Below are positions 52,007 through 60,085 of a stretch of DNA of 64,000 nucleotides, one piece after another. A model generated the notes under the pieces. It did not search any database. It saw only the letters and a program-made list of their open reading frames with translations, and was not told where the DNA came from. This DNA is from Mycobacterium sp. GA-2829 (lineage in GTDB: Bacteria > Actinomycetota > Actinomycetes > Mycobacteriales > Mycobacteriaceae), in the NCBI RefSeq assembly GCF_001499965.1, contig NZ_LQIT01000014.1, positions 1 to 64,000 of the forward strand, read 5' to 3'. Made by a program: the position numbers and the translations under genes. Position 1 is the first letter of the stretch, and every line of letters starts with the position of its first letter.

Positions 52007-52342
52007 CTACTGTTCCCCGACCTCGCCCACGTTGTCCCAGAACTCCCTGCGCGACAATCGCATTGCGTCGTTGCCTGCCTGGAACAGGTCGTTGAGCTTC
52101 TTCTCCAGCCCGAGGTGGGTCAGGGAGGTGCGCACCGCGTCATGAACGAACAGCGACAGCAGCCGCCCGTCATCGCCCAACGTGAACCGCACCAGGCCGT
52201 CCGGATCCTCGACCTCGGTACGCAACGCCCCGAGTTGGGCGATCATCTCGTCGAGCCGATTGAGGGTCGCCGCGACCTCGGCTTCGACGTAGGTGACCTT
52301 CTGAGCGTCGTCGAGGTCGTCGAAGTTCGACTCCCCGCTCAT
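52007..52342 (-). CDS. EspL/YbaB-like protein
   Basis: 111 residues, overlapping the upstream gene by four bases. A helical N-terminus (AQKVTYVEAEVAATLNRLDEMIAQLGALRTEV), a short beta core (GLVRFTLGDDGRLLSLFVHDAV) and a C-terminal helix (LEKKLNDLFQAGNDAMRLSRREFW) give the YbaB/EbfC fold used by EspL in ESX-1 loci, where espB is followed by espL. The same order is seen here. EspL-type proteins stabilise Esp substrates in the cytosol. Confidence 0.7.
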   Translation of the reverse strand: MSGESNFDDLDDAQKVTYVEAEVAATLNRLDEMIAQLGALRTEVEDPDGLVRFTLGDDGRLLSLFVHDAVRTSLTHLGLEKKLNDLFQAGNDAMRLSRREFWDNVGEVGEQ

Positions 52343-54009
52343 TCATCGTCTTTCGGTCGGACCGTGGTGATGCGCCGCACCACCGGCGCCGGGGAGCGCG
52401 GCGCGGGCGGACCCGCAGAACCGGGGTCGTCGTTGTCGGGTGCGGTCACCGACCGCGCGATGCGGTCGTTACTCACCTTGCCGGTCACCGACTCGGTGTG
52501 CGGTTCGGCCGGCACCACAACCTTTTTCGAGCGCACCGCCTGCTCCTGACCACCCGCACCACCACCGGCGCCCGCACCCCCCATCATGCCGCCGAGCGGC
52601 ATGCCCATCGGCATCATCCCGCCCCCACCGCGAGCTCCACCCACGGCGGGCTCGGCCGGAGGCGGCAACCCACCGGCTGGTGTGGTGGGCAGGCTGGGCG
52701 CCGGTCCGGTCGAGGGCGTCACGGCGGGCGGCAACGTGGCCGATCCTCCCGACGCCGGTAGGGTCGCCCCACCGCCACCCGCGCCCGCACCGCCGCCCGC
52801 GGCGAGGGCCTCGTCGTCGAGTCCGCTGTCGAAGGGCTTCAGCCCGGGAGTACGCGTCGACAACCCGTCAGTGCCAGCCGTTTTCATCAGACCCTGAAGA
52901 CTTTGCGTCGCCGAGCCGGCGGCTTGCATCAATCCCTGCGGCAGCTGTCCCACTGAGGAGAAGGCGCCCCCGAGCATTCCGCCCGCCGCACCGAGCACCG
53001 TCGAGATCATCTGCGGCAGCATGGACGCCATCTGCCCGGCCTTCTCGGGGGTCATCTTCTCGGCGCCCTCTTGACCCGGTCCGGCCTCGTGGCCGTCGGG
53101 ATTAGCCCCGGGCGCGCCCGTTGGGTCGCCGGGCTGCGGGGCGCCGTCGGTGCCCGGCTCGCCGGCGGTCGTCACGTCGGTCTCGGCGTGGTAGGACCCG
53201 TAACTCGTGACCGCCTGGGTGTCCATGGACGTCTTCTCGGTCTGCAACTGCGACAGCGGGATCGCGTACGCGCCGCCGGTGCGGACGTTGGCCGCCGACA
53301 CCTGTTGGATCTGCTGGCGCAGCGCCGAGAACTGCTGCGGTGTCGGGATATCCGAGCGGGCCTGCACTGTCTGCTCAACGTGCTGGGTGGCCTGCTGCGC
53401 CAGGATCCGCGCGCGTGACGCCGATGCGCTCAGCGCGTGCGAGTAGCCCTGCAGGTGGCTGCGCACCGTCTCGGTCGACACCGGGCTGTCCCACACCTCC
53501 GGCAACTGCTCGGCGGTCAACGCGACCGTGTCGGCGGCCTCCAACGCGGTCTGCGACAGCCGCGTCCAGGCGGCGATGAACGCCTCTCCGGCGTTGACGT
53601 CCCCCGAGTGCACCGCGCTCGAGATCATCTCCGCCGGGAGCGGGGGCGCCGGCGCGAGCGGCGGCCGCACATCGGGTGGCATCACCGGTGCCGGCGGTGC
53701 CCACCCGGTCACCGCGGCGTCCGCACCGCCCTCCCCCAGGCTGGCGATCCGTACGGCGTTGGCGTGATCCTGGCCGACGAACGCCGTTGTCACGGTGGAC
53801 AGCTGAGCCGCAGTCGCGGCCAGTCCCAGCGCCTGTTCGGCGAGCGCGGCGACCAACCCCGCACCCGCCGCCGACAACCGCCCGGCAGCACCTGTGGCGG
53901 CTGGGTCGGCGGCCAACGGCGGATGCACGGGATCGCCGCCGGTCACCTCCGCGAGGACGTCGGCGATCCGCGCTGCGACCGAGGCCAGCCCAGCCGGATC
54001 GACCTTCAT
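52339..54009 (-). CDS. EspB-like ESX substrate
   Basis: 556 residues. Residues 1-270 are helical and arranged like a fused PE-PPE unit (GLASVAARIADVLAEVTGG; AGEAFIAAWTRLSQTALEAADTV; LPEVWDSPVSTETVRSHLQGY; ARILAQQATQHVEQTVQARSDIPTPQQF), with WDSP where EspB has a WxG-type turn. The C-terminal half is Gly/Pro/Met-rich. EspB proteins oligomerise into ring structures after secretion. The EspL-like gene follows with a four-base overlap, as in ESX-1. The assignment is by architecture and synteny; identity is probably low. Confidence 0.65.
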   Translation of the reverse strand: MKVDPAGLASVAARIADVLAEVTGGDPVHPPLAADPAATGAAGRLSAAGAGLVAALAEQALGLAATAAQLSTVTTAFVGQDHANAVRIASLGEGGADAAVTGWAPPAPVMPPDVRPPLAPAPPLPAEMISSAVHSGDVNAGEAFIAAWTRLSQTALEAADTVALTAEQLPEVWDSPVSTETVRSHLQGYSHALSASASRARILAQQATQHVEQTVQARSDIPTPQQFSALRQQIQQVSAANVRTGGAYAIPLSQLQTEKTSMDTQAVTSYGSYHAETDVTTAGEPGTDGAPQPGDPTGAPGANPDGHEAGPGQEGAEKMTPEKAGQMASMLPQMISTVLGAAGGMLGGAFSSVGQLPQGLMQAAGSATQSLQGLMKTAGTDGLSTRTPGLKPFDSGLDDEALAAGGGAGAGGGGATLPASGGSATLPPAVTPSTGPAPSLPTTPAGGLPPPAEPAVGGARGGGGMMPMGMPLGGMMGGAGAGGGAGGQEQAVRSKKVVVPAEPHTESVTGKVSNDRIARSVTAPDNDDPGSAGPPAPRSPAPVVRRITTVRPKDDE

Positions 54010-54013
54010 CGCG

Positions 54014-54322
54014 CTACAACCCCCTCAGCCGTTCCTGCGCCGCCGCCAGCTCGTGCTCGGTGGGCATGCCAGCGAAGCTCGACGCGTCGATGCCCGTTTG
54101 CTCCCACTGTCGGCGGACCGCTACTTGACCCTGAAGATACGCGACGTCCGCGCACGCCATGATTCGCTCGGCGAGCTCGTGGCCGGCGTGGCGCATTGCC
54201 GCGGGTTCCAGTTGAACCCCCAGCACATGGCCGCGCACCGCCACCCGCACGAACACCGACCCGTCGGGCGTCGACGCCGTGAAGGAGCGTTCGCTCAGCG
54301 GCAGCGCGGTGTCGTCGCTCAA
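54014..54322 (-). CDS. YbaB/EbfC-like protein
   Basis: 102 residues from TTG 54322, overlapping the preceding stop as TTGA. The frame is open further upstream, but there it is a shadow of the EspC-like gene. A beta-rich core (SFTASTPDGSVFVRVAVRGHVLGVQL) is followed by helices (RHAGHELAERIMACADVAYLQGQVAVRRQWEQ), a YbaB-like pattern also seen in the EspL-like gene at 52007. The two may act as chaperones for the EspC-like and EspB-like substrates of this operon. Confidence 0.65.
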   Translation of the reverse strand: MSDDTALPLSERSFTASTPDGSVFVRVAVRGHVLGVQLEPAAMRHAGHELAERIMACADVAYLQGQVAVRRQWEQTGIDASSFAGMPTEHELAAAQERLRGL

Positions 54323-54618
54323 AGTTGCAGCCGCTCGGCGTTGATCGCGTCCTGATCCTCGTAGTTGGTGGCTTCGCGGCGCAGCGCGTCCGCGGCGCTG
54401 CGGTGGATCTGGTCGTGTTCGAGTAGGGCCGCCTCGCGTTGCGCGAGGACGTCGGACACCGCCGACTTCACCTGGTGCATGATCGGCCCGTAGGTGGCGA
54501 CCGCGGCGTGGATGTCGTCGTTGGCGCTGCGCGCCTGGGCGATCCGGTCGGCGACGTCGTCGTGGTGATTGGCGACCACGCGCATCGCCTGCGGGTTGAC
54601 GTGGATGGGGTCGGTCAT
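54319..54618 (-). CDS. EspC/DUF2580-family T7SS substrate with YxxxD motif
   Basis: 99 residues from ATG 54618, preceded by GGAGC. It is an all-helical protein (VNPQAMRVVANHHDDVADRIAQA, ATYGPIMHQVKSAVSDVLAQREAALLEHDQIHRSAADALRREA) ending NYEDQDAINAERLQL, where YEDQD is the YxxxD secretion signal. It fits the EspC/EspF family of ESX substrates. The next gene starts inside its stop. A family member with a modified signal is at 14691. Confidence 0.75.
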   Translation of the reverse strand: MTDPIHVNPQAMRVVANHHDDVADRIAQARSANDDIHAAVATYGPIMHQVKSAVSDVLAQREAALLEHDQIHRSAADALRREATNYEDQDAINAERLQL

Positions 54619-54683
54619 CGGTGCGGCTCCTTCGAACGAGGCAATTGTCCAAGATCTGATGGCTGTCCGTCGTGGGTTGTGCT

Positions 54684-56606
54684 TTAGCCGGGTAGTGCAG
54701 GGGTTGGCACCGGCGGTGCCGGCGTGCCGGCGGCCCGCGCCGAGGGGTCCATCCAGCCCAGGAAGCCGGGGCCGGAGGCGACCGCCGACAGCGGCACCAC
54801 GTCGCCGTCCTGCAGCGCTTTGGCCGAGCTGAGCGCCACCACGTAACGGTCCTCGAACATCCCGATGCTGCCGCACGACAGGGCGGTCGGGTCGATCGGG
54901 TTGGTCACCGGGGTGCCCGGCGGCGGCAGTTCCAGGCCCGCCTGCCGGTAGGACTCCTCGACCGGGGTGCCGCCCAAGTGGGACCGAACGGCCTCCGCCA
55001 GCGCCGCCGTCTTCGCGTTCGCCGTCGATCCGTCCGGCAACTGCACCGTGGTGGGCGGCAGCGGCGCCGTCACCGCAGCCGGCGGCGCCTCGGGGGTGTC
55101 GGCGGGCGTGGTGTCGGCCGCCGGCGGCGCTGCAGCCGTCGGGTCCGGTGCCGGCTCGGTGTCGCTGTCCTCGGTCGTCGCGCCGGACTTCTCGTCGTCG
55201 TCTTCCGAAGCGTCCTCGTCGGTGGTGTCGGCGGGCTCCGCCGAGGCGACGGGGTCGGACGGGGGCGGCGTCTGCGGCTGGGAGGCCAGCCCCGCCAGCG
55301 GGCCGGCCAGCCCGCCGAGCGCCGACAGTGGGTCCGCGCCGAACCCCGCCGCGGGGGGAACCGCCCCCATTGCCGCGGGCAGTGCCGAGGTCAGCGACGC
55401 CAGCGGGTCGGCCGGCGGCGCCGCCGCACCTAACCCGTCGAGCCCGAGATCCGACAGGCTCGCATCGGGCAGCGGCTCCATCGGACCGAGCCCCAGATCG
55501 ACCGGTTCCCCGGTGGCCGCCGGCGGTGCGGCGGCGGCGACGCCACCGAGACCGTCTGTGCCACCGGCGGATTCGGGCGCCGCATCGGATGCATCGGCGC
55601 CGCGCTGATCGACCGCGTACAGGTCGGTCAGCGCCTCCACCGCTCGGGACTGGTCCTCGGCGCTCAACGCGCCGGAGGTGACGATGTCGCCGATGGCCGA
55701 CACCTGCTCGCGCAGCAGTTTGAGGAACGCCTGCTCACCGGCCGGGGTGTCGAGTGCCAGCGCCGGGTTGTCGATCGCGGCGACGATCTTCTCCTGCACC
55801 GCTTGCAGCTTGCGCTGTCCCTCGGCGGTGGTGGCGCGGGCGGTGAGCAGCACCTCCGACAGTTGCCCCTCGGCGTCGCTGATGTCGCTGTAGCGGTTCT
55901 TGAGCTCTTCGTGGAGCTTCTTGACCGCCTCGGCGGCCCGCCCGGATTGCTGTTCGTCGGTGTCCAACGGTGCGCCGTCTCCCTCCTGGCCGGGTGCTGT
56001 GGTGCCCCGCCGGTACTGCTCCTCGCCGATCGGTTGGCCGGCGGCGTCGAAGTAGGTGCGGCTGCCGCCCTCGTCGACGTAGTAGTCGCCGCGCGCGTTC
56101 TTCGGCGTGAGGACACCGTGGTGGTCGTGGTAGTCGGTCAGCGGTCGCGGCATGCGGTCCAGCAGCGGTGCTATCTGCTGGCCGTGCGCGTCGACCGGTG
56201 CGTACTTCGCGTCGTCGGTGGCGCGCCAGCCGGCGGGCCAGAGCGGCTGCTGCGCTTGCCCATTCGCATCGACCGGGGACACCGAGCCGTCGGTGTTGAG
56301 CAGGTAGGTGCGGTCGTTCGCGGCGTCGCGGTAGGCCAACGACCCGTCGGCGGGCACCGGCGTGCCGTCCCCGAACACCAGGGAACGGTCGCGGTCGGGG
56401 TTGCCGGTGTCGAAACGCATGTTGGGATCGCCGTAGGCGGCCCGGGCCTTGTCGAGCACCATCCCCCAGTACGGGTCCGAGCGGGCGATGTTGTCGGCCA
56501 ACGTTCCGCCGGTGGCGCGCCAGCCCGGGTCCCAGCCCTGGGCGAACCCGACGCGCTGGATGTGATGCCAGCGGACGAGTTCGTCGAATGCGCGGGTTTC
56601 GGTCAT
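54684..56606 (-). CDS. Large ESX/conjugation-associated protein (DUF4226-like operon)
   Basis: 640 residues from ATG 56606. The N-terminal 200 residues contain WHHIQRVGFAQGWDPGWRAT and short repeats of the form DGTPVPADGSLAYRDAANDRTYLL and DANGQAQQPLWPAGW. A coiled-coil region follows (AAEAVKKLHEELKNRYSDISDAEGQLSEVLL), then a long Ala/Pro/Asp-rich linker and a C-terminal domain (DRYVVALSSAKALQDGDVVPLSAVASGPGFLGWMDP). It lies between a 50-residue gene and the EspC-like gene in one operon. I tentatively link it to DUF4226-containing mycobacterial proteins by context. Function is unknown. Confidence 0.6.
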   Translation of the reverse strand: MTETRAFDELVRWHHIQRVGFAQGWDPGWRATGGTLADNIARSDPYWGMVLDKARAAYGDPNMRFDTGNPDRDRSLVFGDGTPVPADGSLAYRDAANDRTYLLNTDGSVSPVDANGQAQQPLWPAGWRATDDAKYAPVDAHGQQIAPLLDRMPRPLTDYHDHHGVLTPKNARGDYYVDEGGSRTYFDAAGQPIGEEQYRRGTTAPGQEGDGAPLDTDEQQSGRAAEAVKKLHEELKNRYSDISDAEGQLSEVLLTARATTAEGQRKLQAVQEKIVAAIDNPALALDTPAGEQAFLKLLREQVSAIGDIVTSGALSAEDQSRAVEALTDLYAVDQRGADASDAAPESAGGTDGLGGVAAAAPPAATGEPVDLGLGPMEPLPDASLSDLGLDGLGAAAPPADPLASLTSALPAAMGAVPPAAGFGADPLSALGGLAGPLAGLASQPQTPPPSDPVASAEPADTTDEDASEDDDEKSGATTEDSDTEPAPDPTAAAPPAADTTPADTPEAPPAAVTAPLPPTTVQLPDGSTANAKTAALAEAVRSHLGGTPVEESYRQAGLELPPPGTPVTNPIDPTALSCGSIGMFEDRYVVALSSAKALQDGDVVPLSAVASGPGFLGWMDPSARAAGTPAPPVPTPALPG

Positions 56607-56620
56607 CGCGACGCCGGGAC

Positions 56621-56773
56621 TCAGTAGGGGCCGCGACCGAGGTCGCGTTCCAGATCGGTTGGCGCCGAGAAAGCAGGCGGGTCAGCCGGCGGCCTCGCCC
56701 CACCAAACACGTGCCGCGCCCGGTCAAGCAAGTCCAACACGTTGCTGGCCTGACGTGCGAGTACTGGGTCCAC
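56621..56773 (-). CDS. 50-residue protein heading the esp-like operon
   Basis: GTG 56773 to TGA 56621, with GGAAAGGA about eight bases upstream. The product (VDPVLARQASNVLDLLDRAR, then HVFGGARPPADPPAFSAPTD, ending GRGPY) is a short amphipathic helix plus a Pro-rich tail, resembling the N-terminal start of the NlpC/P60 protein encoded upstream (VDALLTEVSQVLGRSHALFG). A regulon-type promoter lies directly upstream. It is easily missed because of its size. Confidence 0.6.
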   Translation of the reverse strand: MDPVLARQASNVLDLLDRARHVFGGARPPADPPAFSAPTDLERDLGRGPY

Positions 56774-56800
56774 GGCCCGTCCTTTCCTGAAGTCGGTTCG

Positions 56801-56840
56801 AGCCTAACGCCGCCCGCCGACCCCACCGTGCACGAATTTC
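56801..56840 (-). promoter_or_regulatory. Regulon-type promoter of the 56773-52007 operon
   Basis: On the minus strand: GAAATTCGTGCA (56829-56840), 22 bases, TAGGCT (56801-56806), then a leader of about 20 bases with a Shine-Dalgarno before GTG 56773. It probably drives the six downstream genes. Confidence 0.75.
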
Positions 56841-56852
56841 AGCGGTTACGCC

Positions 56853-57911
56853 TCAGGAATCCGGCACCGGTCGGCGCGCGACGTACGCCGACGGCATCGG
56901 CGCGATGCGCACGACATCGCCGGTCTGCGGCGCATGCACCACCTCGGTTGGCGAAATCGCAAGCTGCACATGGCCGGGACCGCGACTGTCCCAGGACGCC
57001 TTTGGGAAGATGAGGTCTCCAGCGCGCACGTCTTCCCGGGCGATCGGCACCCCTTGGCCGACCTGGGTGTAGGTGTCGGGTCCGAGCTGCACCCCGGCCT
57101 GCGCCCAGGCCCACCGCGTGAGCCCGGAACAGTCGAAATTGTTCGGGCCTTTGGCGCCCCACACGTACGGGACGCCTTGTTTGCTCAGCGCGGCCCGCAC
57201 GGCGTCGGCGGCCGGACCGGCGGGCACCCGTCCCGCGCGCCGGTCGACCTGGGCTGCCAGAGCCGCCCGTTCTTCCGTCACGTGACGGCTCAACGGCCCT
57301 CTCGGGCCCGGTGGCGGCGCGGGAACCAGTGACCCGCCACCCCCGCTGAGCGGAGCCGCCCCTACGGGGCCGCCCAGGGCGGCTATCGGCGTGCCTGCTC
57401 CCCCACCGCCGGAGCGGGCGTAGGCCATCGATCGCAGCAGCACGGCCATGCGGGCGTCGCGCACCTTGTATGCGGCGACGACTCGTTGTTGTTGGGCGAT
57501 GCGGTTGCGCATCGCCACCAGCAGAGCGCGTTGACCCGCGGGGGTGTTCGACAGCGGCGACAGGCCGGCGCTGTCGGTGGCGGCGCCGGTGATGACGGTG
57601 CCCGAGGAGGTGCGTCCGGTGCGGTCGCTGCCGGCGGCGTCGCGCAGCCGCTCCCCCAGCCGGGAATCGTTGGCGGCGAGCGCGTCCAGCGCGGGACCGG
57701 CGTGACCGGTGAAGGTCTTGTAGTCGGCGGCGAACGTGCCCGAGAGTCCGGACAGCTGTGCGCCACCGGACCGGACGAGGTCACCGGCCGCGGCGAGGTT
57801 CCCGCCCGCGAGCGCGGCGGCGCTGCCGCCGGAGGCCGGTGGCTCGCCGAACAGCGCGTGCGACCGGCCGAGAACCTGACTTACCTCAGTGAGCAGCGCA
57901 TCTACGGACAC
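56853..57911 (-). CDS. NlpC/P60 peptidoglycan hydrolase
   Basis: 352 residues from GTG 57911, six bases after a -10 box. The N-terminal 160 residues are helical (VDALLTEVSQVLGRSHALFG, RNRIAQQQRVVAAYKVRDARMAVLLRSM), followed by a Gly/Pro linker. The C-terminal NlpC/P60 domain has Cys in NNFDCSGLTRWAW near residue 259, His in GPGHVQLAI near 312 and a third polar residue in VVHAPQTG near 325. This is the cysteine-peptidase triad that cleaves peptidoglycan stem peptides. No signal peptide is seen, so export may be via T7SS. In conjugative systems such enzymes open the wall for the channel (VirB1 role). Confidence 0.85.
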   Translation of the reverse strand: MSVDALLTEVSQVLGRSHALFGEPPASGGSAAALAGGNLAAAGDLVRSGGAQLSGLSGTFAADYKTFTGHAGPALDALAANDSRLGERLRDAAGSDRTGRTSSGTVITGAATDSAGLSPLSNTPAGQRALLVAMRNRIAQQQRVVAAYKVRDARMAVLLRSMAYARSGGGGAGTPIAALGGPVGAAPLSGGGGSLVPAPPPGPRGPLSRHVTEERAALAAQVDRRAGRVPAGPAADAVRAALSKQGVPYVWGAKGPNNFDCSGLTRWAWAQAGVQLGPDTYTQVGQGVPIAREDVRAGDLIFPKASWDSRGPGHVQLAISPTEVVHAPQTGDVVRIAPMPSAYVARRPVPDS

Positions 57912-57917
57912 TCATTG

Positions 57918-57957
57918 AGTATCTGGCACCCGAAGTGCCGGTCCCGACGCGAATTTT
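57918..57957 (-). promoter_or_regulatory. Regulon-type leaderless promoter of the NlpC/P60 gene
   Basis: On the minus strand: AAAATTCGCGTC (57946-57957), 22 bases, GATACT (57918-57923), six bases, GTG 57911. The GTGCA part reads GCGTC, and the -10 box begins with G instead of T. Confidence 0.55.
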
Positions 57958-57963
57958 GGGCCG

Positions 57964-58677
57964 TCAGCCGGCGTCGAGCTCGGCGATCAGCGCCTCGATC
58001 GCCGACCGTAAATCGCCGGGCGGGGGTTCGTCGGCTTCCACGGCGCTGACGACCTCCGGCGGGACGCCCAGCGCGGCGGCGGCCTCCGCGCCGCTGAGGT
58101 TCGCGCGGCGCCGCGCGGTGTAGAGCCGCTGGCCCAGCGTGGCACCCGGCGCGGCGGCCGCCCGGATCATCAGCTCGTCGTAGCGGCGGCGCACCCCCGC
58201 AAGGGATCTCAGCACCGCGCTGGCCCCCTGTGTTCCGCGTACGGCGCGGGCGGTGATGTTCTCGATCCGGCGCAGGTTGGCCAGGATCGCCTGGACCTGC
58301 TCGGCGAACGCCGGGTCTGTGGGCGCCGGCAGGTTGGCGACTGCCACATCATGGTTGACCAACGCCGCTTCGGTGATTTCGACGACCATCGCGCTTTCGG
58401 ACAGGTTGTTGTCGGTGGTCACCGCCGCGCGCCCGGGGATCTCGCCGCCCGCCCGTATCGCCGCTAGTGTTCCGGCCGGCCACTGCACCTGTTCCTCGAG
58501 CGCCGCGCGAGTGCGTTCCCGCGGCCAGCCGCGACCCTTCTCGAAGTGGATCAGCGAGCTCGCCGTGATGATTCCCTTGCGGGCGAGCTCACGTTGGGCG
58601 ATGCCCAATTCTCTACGACGATCGGCGAATGCCTCACCGGCACGGGCGATGCCCGGTTCCGATGCGTCGTCCTGCAT
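57964..58677 (-). CDS. Two-domain HTH regulator
   Basis: 237 residues from ATG 58677, six bases after a -10 box. The N-terminal Cro/CI-like HTH (FADRRRELGIAQRELARKGIITASSLIHFEKGRGWP) is followed by a helical linker. A second HTH is at the C-terminus (LGQRLYTARRRANLSGAEAAAALGVPPEVVSAVEAD). Two DNA-binding domains in one chain could bridge repeated sites, and a repeat array lies just upstream (58757-58833), between this gene and whiB. It is a strong candidate for an element-wide regulator. Confidence 0.75.
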   Translation of the reverse strand: MQDDASEPGIARAGEAFADRRRELGIAQRELARKGIITASSLIHFEKGRGWPRERTRAALEEQVQWPAGTLAAIRAGGEIPGRAAVTTDNNLSESAMVVEITEAALVNHDVAVANLPAPTDPAFAEQVQAILANLRRIENITARAVRGTQGASAVLRSLAGVRRRYDELMIRAAAAPGATLGQRLYTARRRANLSGAEAAAALGVPPEVVSAVEADEPPPGDLRSAIEALIAELDAG

Positions 58678-58683
58678 CGGGTC

Positions 58684-58720
58684 AGTGTATCGGGCGGCCC
58701 GTCGCACTCGTGCACAACCG
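58684..58720 (-). promoter_or_regulatory. Regulon-type leaderless promoter of the two-domain regulator
   Basis: On the minus strand: CGGTTGTGCA (58711-58720), 21 bases, TACACT (58684-58689), six bases, ATG 58677. The GTGCA core is kept, but the AT-rich half is weaker. Confidence 0.5.
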
Positions 58721-58756
58721 AGCGGGGGTGGCTGCGCCTTGGCGCTAAGCATCGAT

Positions 58757-58833
58757 CACTAGCATAGCTAGTGTTGCCGCTTGTGTTATCGCTAGTGTTG
58801 GAGTTGCGCTGCTAGTGTTTCATCGCTAGTGTT
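58757..58833. repeat. GCTAGTGTT repeat array (operator/iteron-like)
   Basis: Four exact GCTAGTGTT units (58767, 58791, 58811, 58825) and one variant GCTTGTGTT (58779), spaced 12, 12, 20 and 14 bases. The first unit is half of the palindrome CACTAGCATAGCTAGTG (58757-58773). The array lies between divergent regulator genes (58677 minus and whiB plus). Each unit contains TAGTGT, itself a possible -10 box. Confidence 0.75.
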
Positions 58834-58869
58834 TCGTCCAACGTGATCACCTCGGGAGAGGAGCTAACG

Positions 58870-59154
58870 GTGACCGTGATGCTTATGACGCCCCGCGTAA
58901 CCGCCACCACCACGCCCTGCGCGTCGGATCCGGACCGGTGGGCCGAGGGCGGGGACGACCCCCAACTGAAAGCGCTGTGCCGGGGCTGCCCCCGGCGGTG
59001 GGCGTGCGCGAAGGACGCGTTGGAAACCCCTGGCGTCGTGGGGATGTGGTCCGGGGTCAACATCCCCGAGGTGGGCCGCGGCCGCACCTTCGCGCTGCGT
59101 CAGCTGCGCTCGTTGGCGGCCCACGGCGGCCATCAGATCCGCGATACGGCCTAG
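58870..59154 (+). CDS. WhiB-family iron-sulfur regulator
   Basis: 94 residues from GTG 58870, preceded by GGAGAGGAG. Four cysteines in the WhiB arrangement (TPCASDP, then LCRGCPRRWACAKDAL) bind a [4Fe-4S] cluster, followed by GVVGMWSGVNIP, a variant of the G[VI]WGG turn, and a basic C-terminus (GRGRTFALRQLRSL) that contacts DNA. WhiB proteins bind the sigma factor and AT-rich DNA next to the -35 region. The AT-rich element of the shared promoter class sits at just that place, so this protein may be its regulator. That link is inference. Confidence 0.88.
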   Translation: MTVMLMTPRVTATTTPCASDPDRWAEGGDDPQLKALCRGCPRRWACAKDALETPGVVGMWSGVNIPEVGRGRTFALRQLRSLAAHGGHQIRDTA

Positions 59155-59245
59155 CCGCCCGCTCTTCTTTTCTTCGGCCTCGGCGGCGGAGATTGTGTCT
59201 TACCGATCTCCGTCGCCATCGCCGAAGGACCGGCCGTAACAGCCA

Positions 59246-59992
59246 TCAGAGGCATCGCGATCCCGTCACCGGACATCCGGCGCACTCTTCGCCCGCGCTG
59301 AGCCGGTCCCGAACGAAGGCCGCGGTCCCGGGATGGTCGGGATTGAGCCAACGGCCGACCGTCACCACGCTGACCGCCCTCGCGCCCGCCCGGCGCAACG
59401 CCAGGGCCGCGGACTGCGCATTCGATCCGGTCGTCCACACGTCGTCGATGACCAGCACGTGAGAGCCGTCCACCCTGTCCGGGCAGTACACCCGAAACTT
59501 CTCCGCTCGTATCACGCGGTCACAGCGTGCGTCGAGCGTCGGCACCAGCCAATCCTGTTGCACTGCAATACCAGCGGCGTTCGCTGCGAGCGCCACTGGA
59601 TGCACGCCGGGCCGACTGGTCAAGGACGGCACGACCACGCGGGCATCGACGGTGACGCCAACGGCGGCGGCGAGGCAGCGTTCATGCGCCGCGAGCGCCT
59701 CGGCCAGCAGCGCGCCTACCACCGCGCTGTGCGTCGCGCGCACCGACCGCACCGGATGGTTCTTGTACTTGGACAAAAGCTCCGCTGACGGCGTCCCGGC
59801 AATGGCATAGATCAGCGGAACCACAATGCCGGCGAGGCCGGCGAAGCGGCGATCGGTTCGGCAGCGCCAACACCAGCGGTGGCCGTCGACGGGCGCCGTG
59901 CAGATCTGACACGTCACGCCGCGTCGGCGCACCACCCGGTGGAGCGGTGCGCCGACGGCATCGAGGTTCGGCGCTGTCTGTGGGATGCCCAT
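59246..59992 (-). CDS. ComF-like phosphoribosyltransferase-domain protein
   Basis: 248 residues. An N-terminal zinc-finger-like cluster (CQICTAPVDGHRWCWRCRTD, residues about 28-47), then a helical region and a C-terminal type I PRTase domain with the PRPP-binding motif VLVIDDVWTTGSN near residue 190. This is the ComF/GntX organisation. ComF-like proteins act in DNA uptake in competent bacteria. On a conjugative element a role in processing incoming DNA is conceivable but unproven. A further Cys cluster lies at the C-terminus (ECAGCPVTGSRC). Confidence 0.75.
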   Translation of the reverse strand: MGIPQTAPNLDAVGAPLHRVVRRRGVTCQICTAPVDGHRWCWRCRTDRRFAGLAGIVVPLIYAIAGTPSAELLSKYKNHPVRSVRATHSAVVGALLAEALAAHERCLAAAVGVTVDARVVVPSLTSRPGVHPVALAANAAGIAVQQDWLVPTLDARCDRVIRAEKFRVYCPDRVDGSHVLVIDDVWTTGSNAQSAALALRRAGARAVSVVTVGRWLNPDHPGTAAFVRDRLSAGEECAGCPVTGSRCL

Positions 59993-60085
59993 GCCGAGGC
60001 ACGGTAGGAAGACCTCCCGACGTCCCCCGTCGGTTCAGCGCGGCTTATCCACAGCCGGGCGGCGATGCACACCGACGGCGCCGAC

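Noticed and set aside
58757..58833. CRISPR array
   Set aside because: Repeat units are only nine bases with irregular 12-20 base spacing, and no cas genes are present; operator-like repeats fit better.
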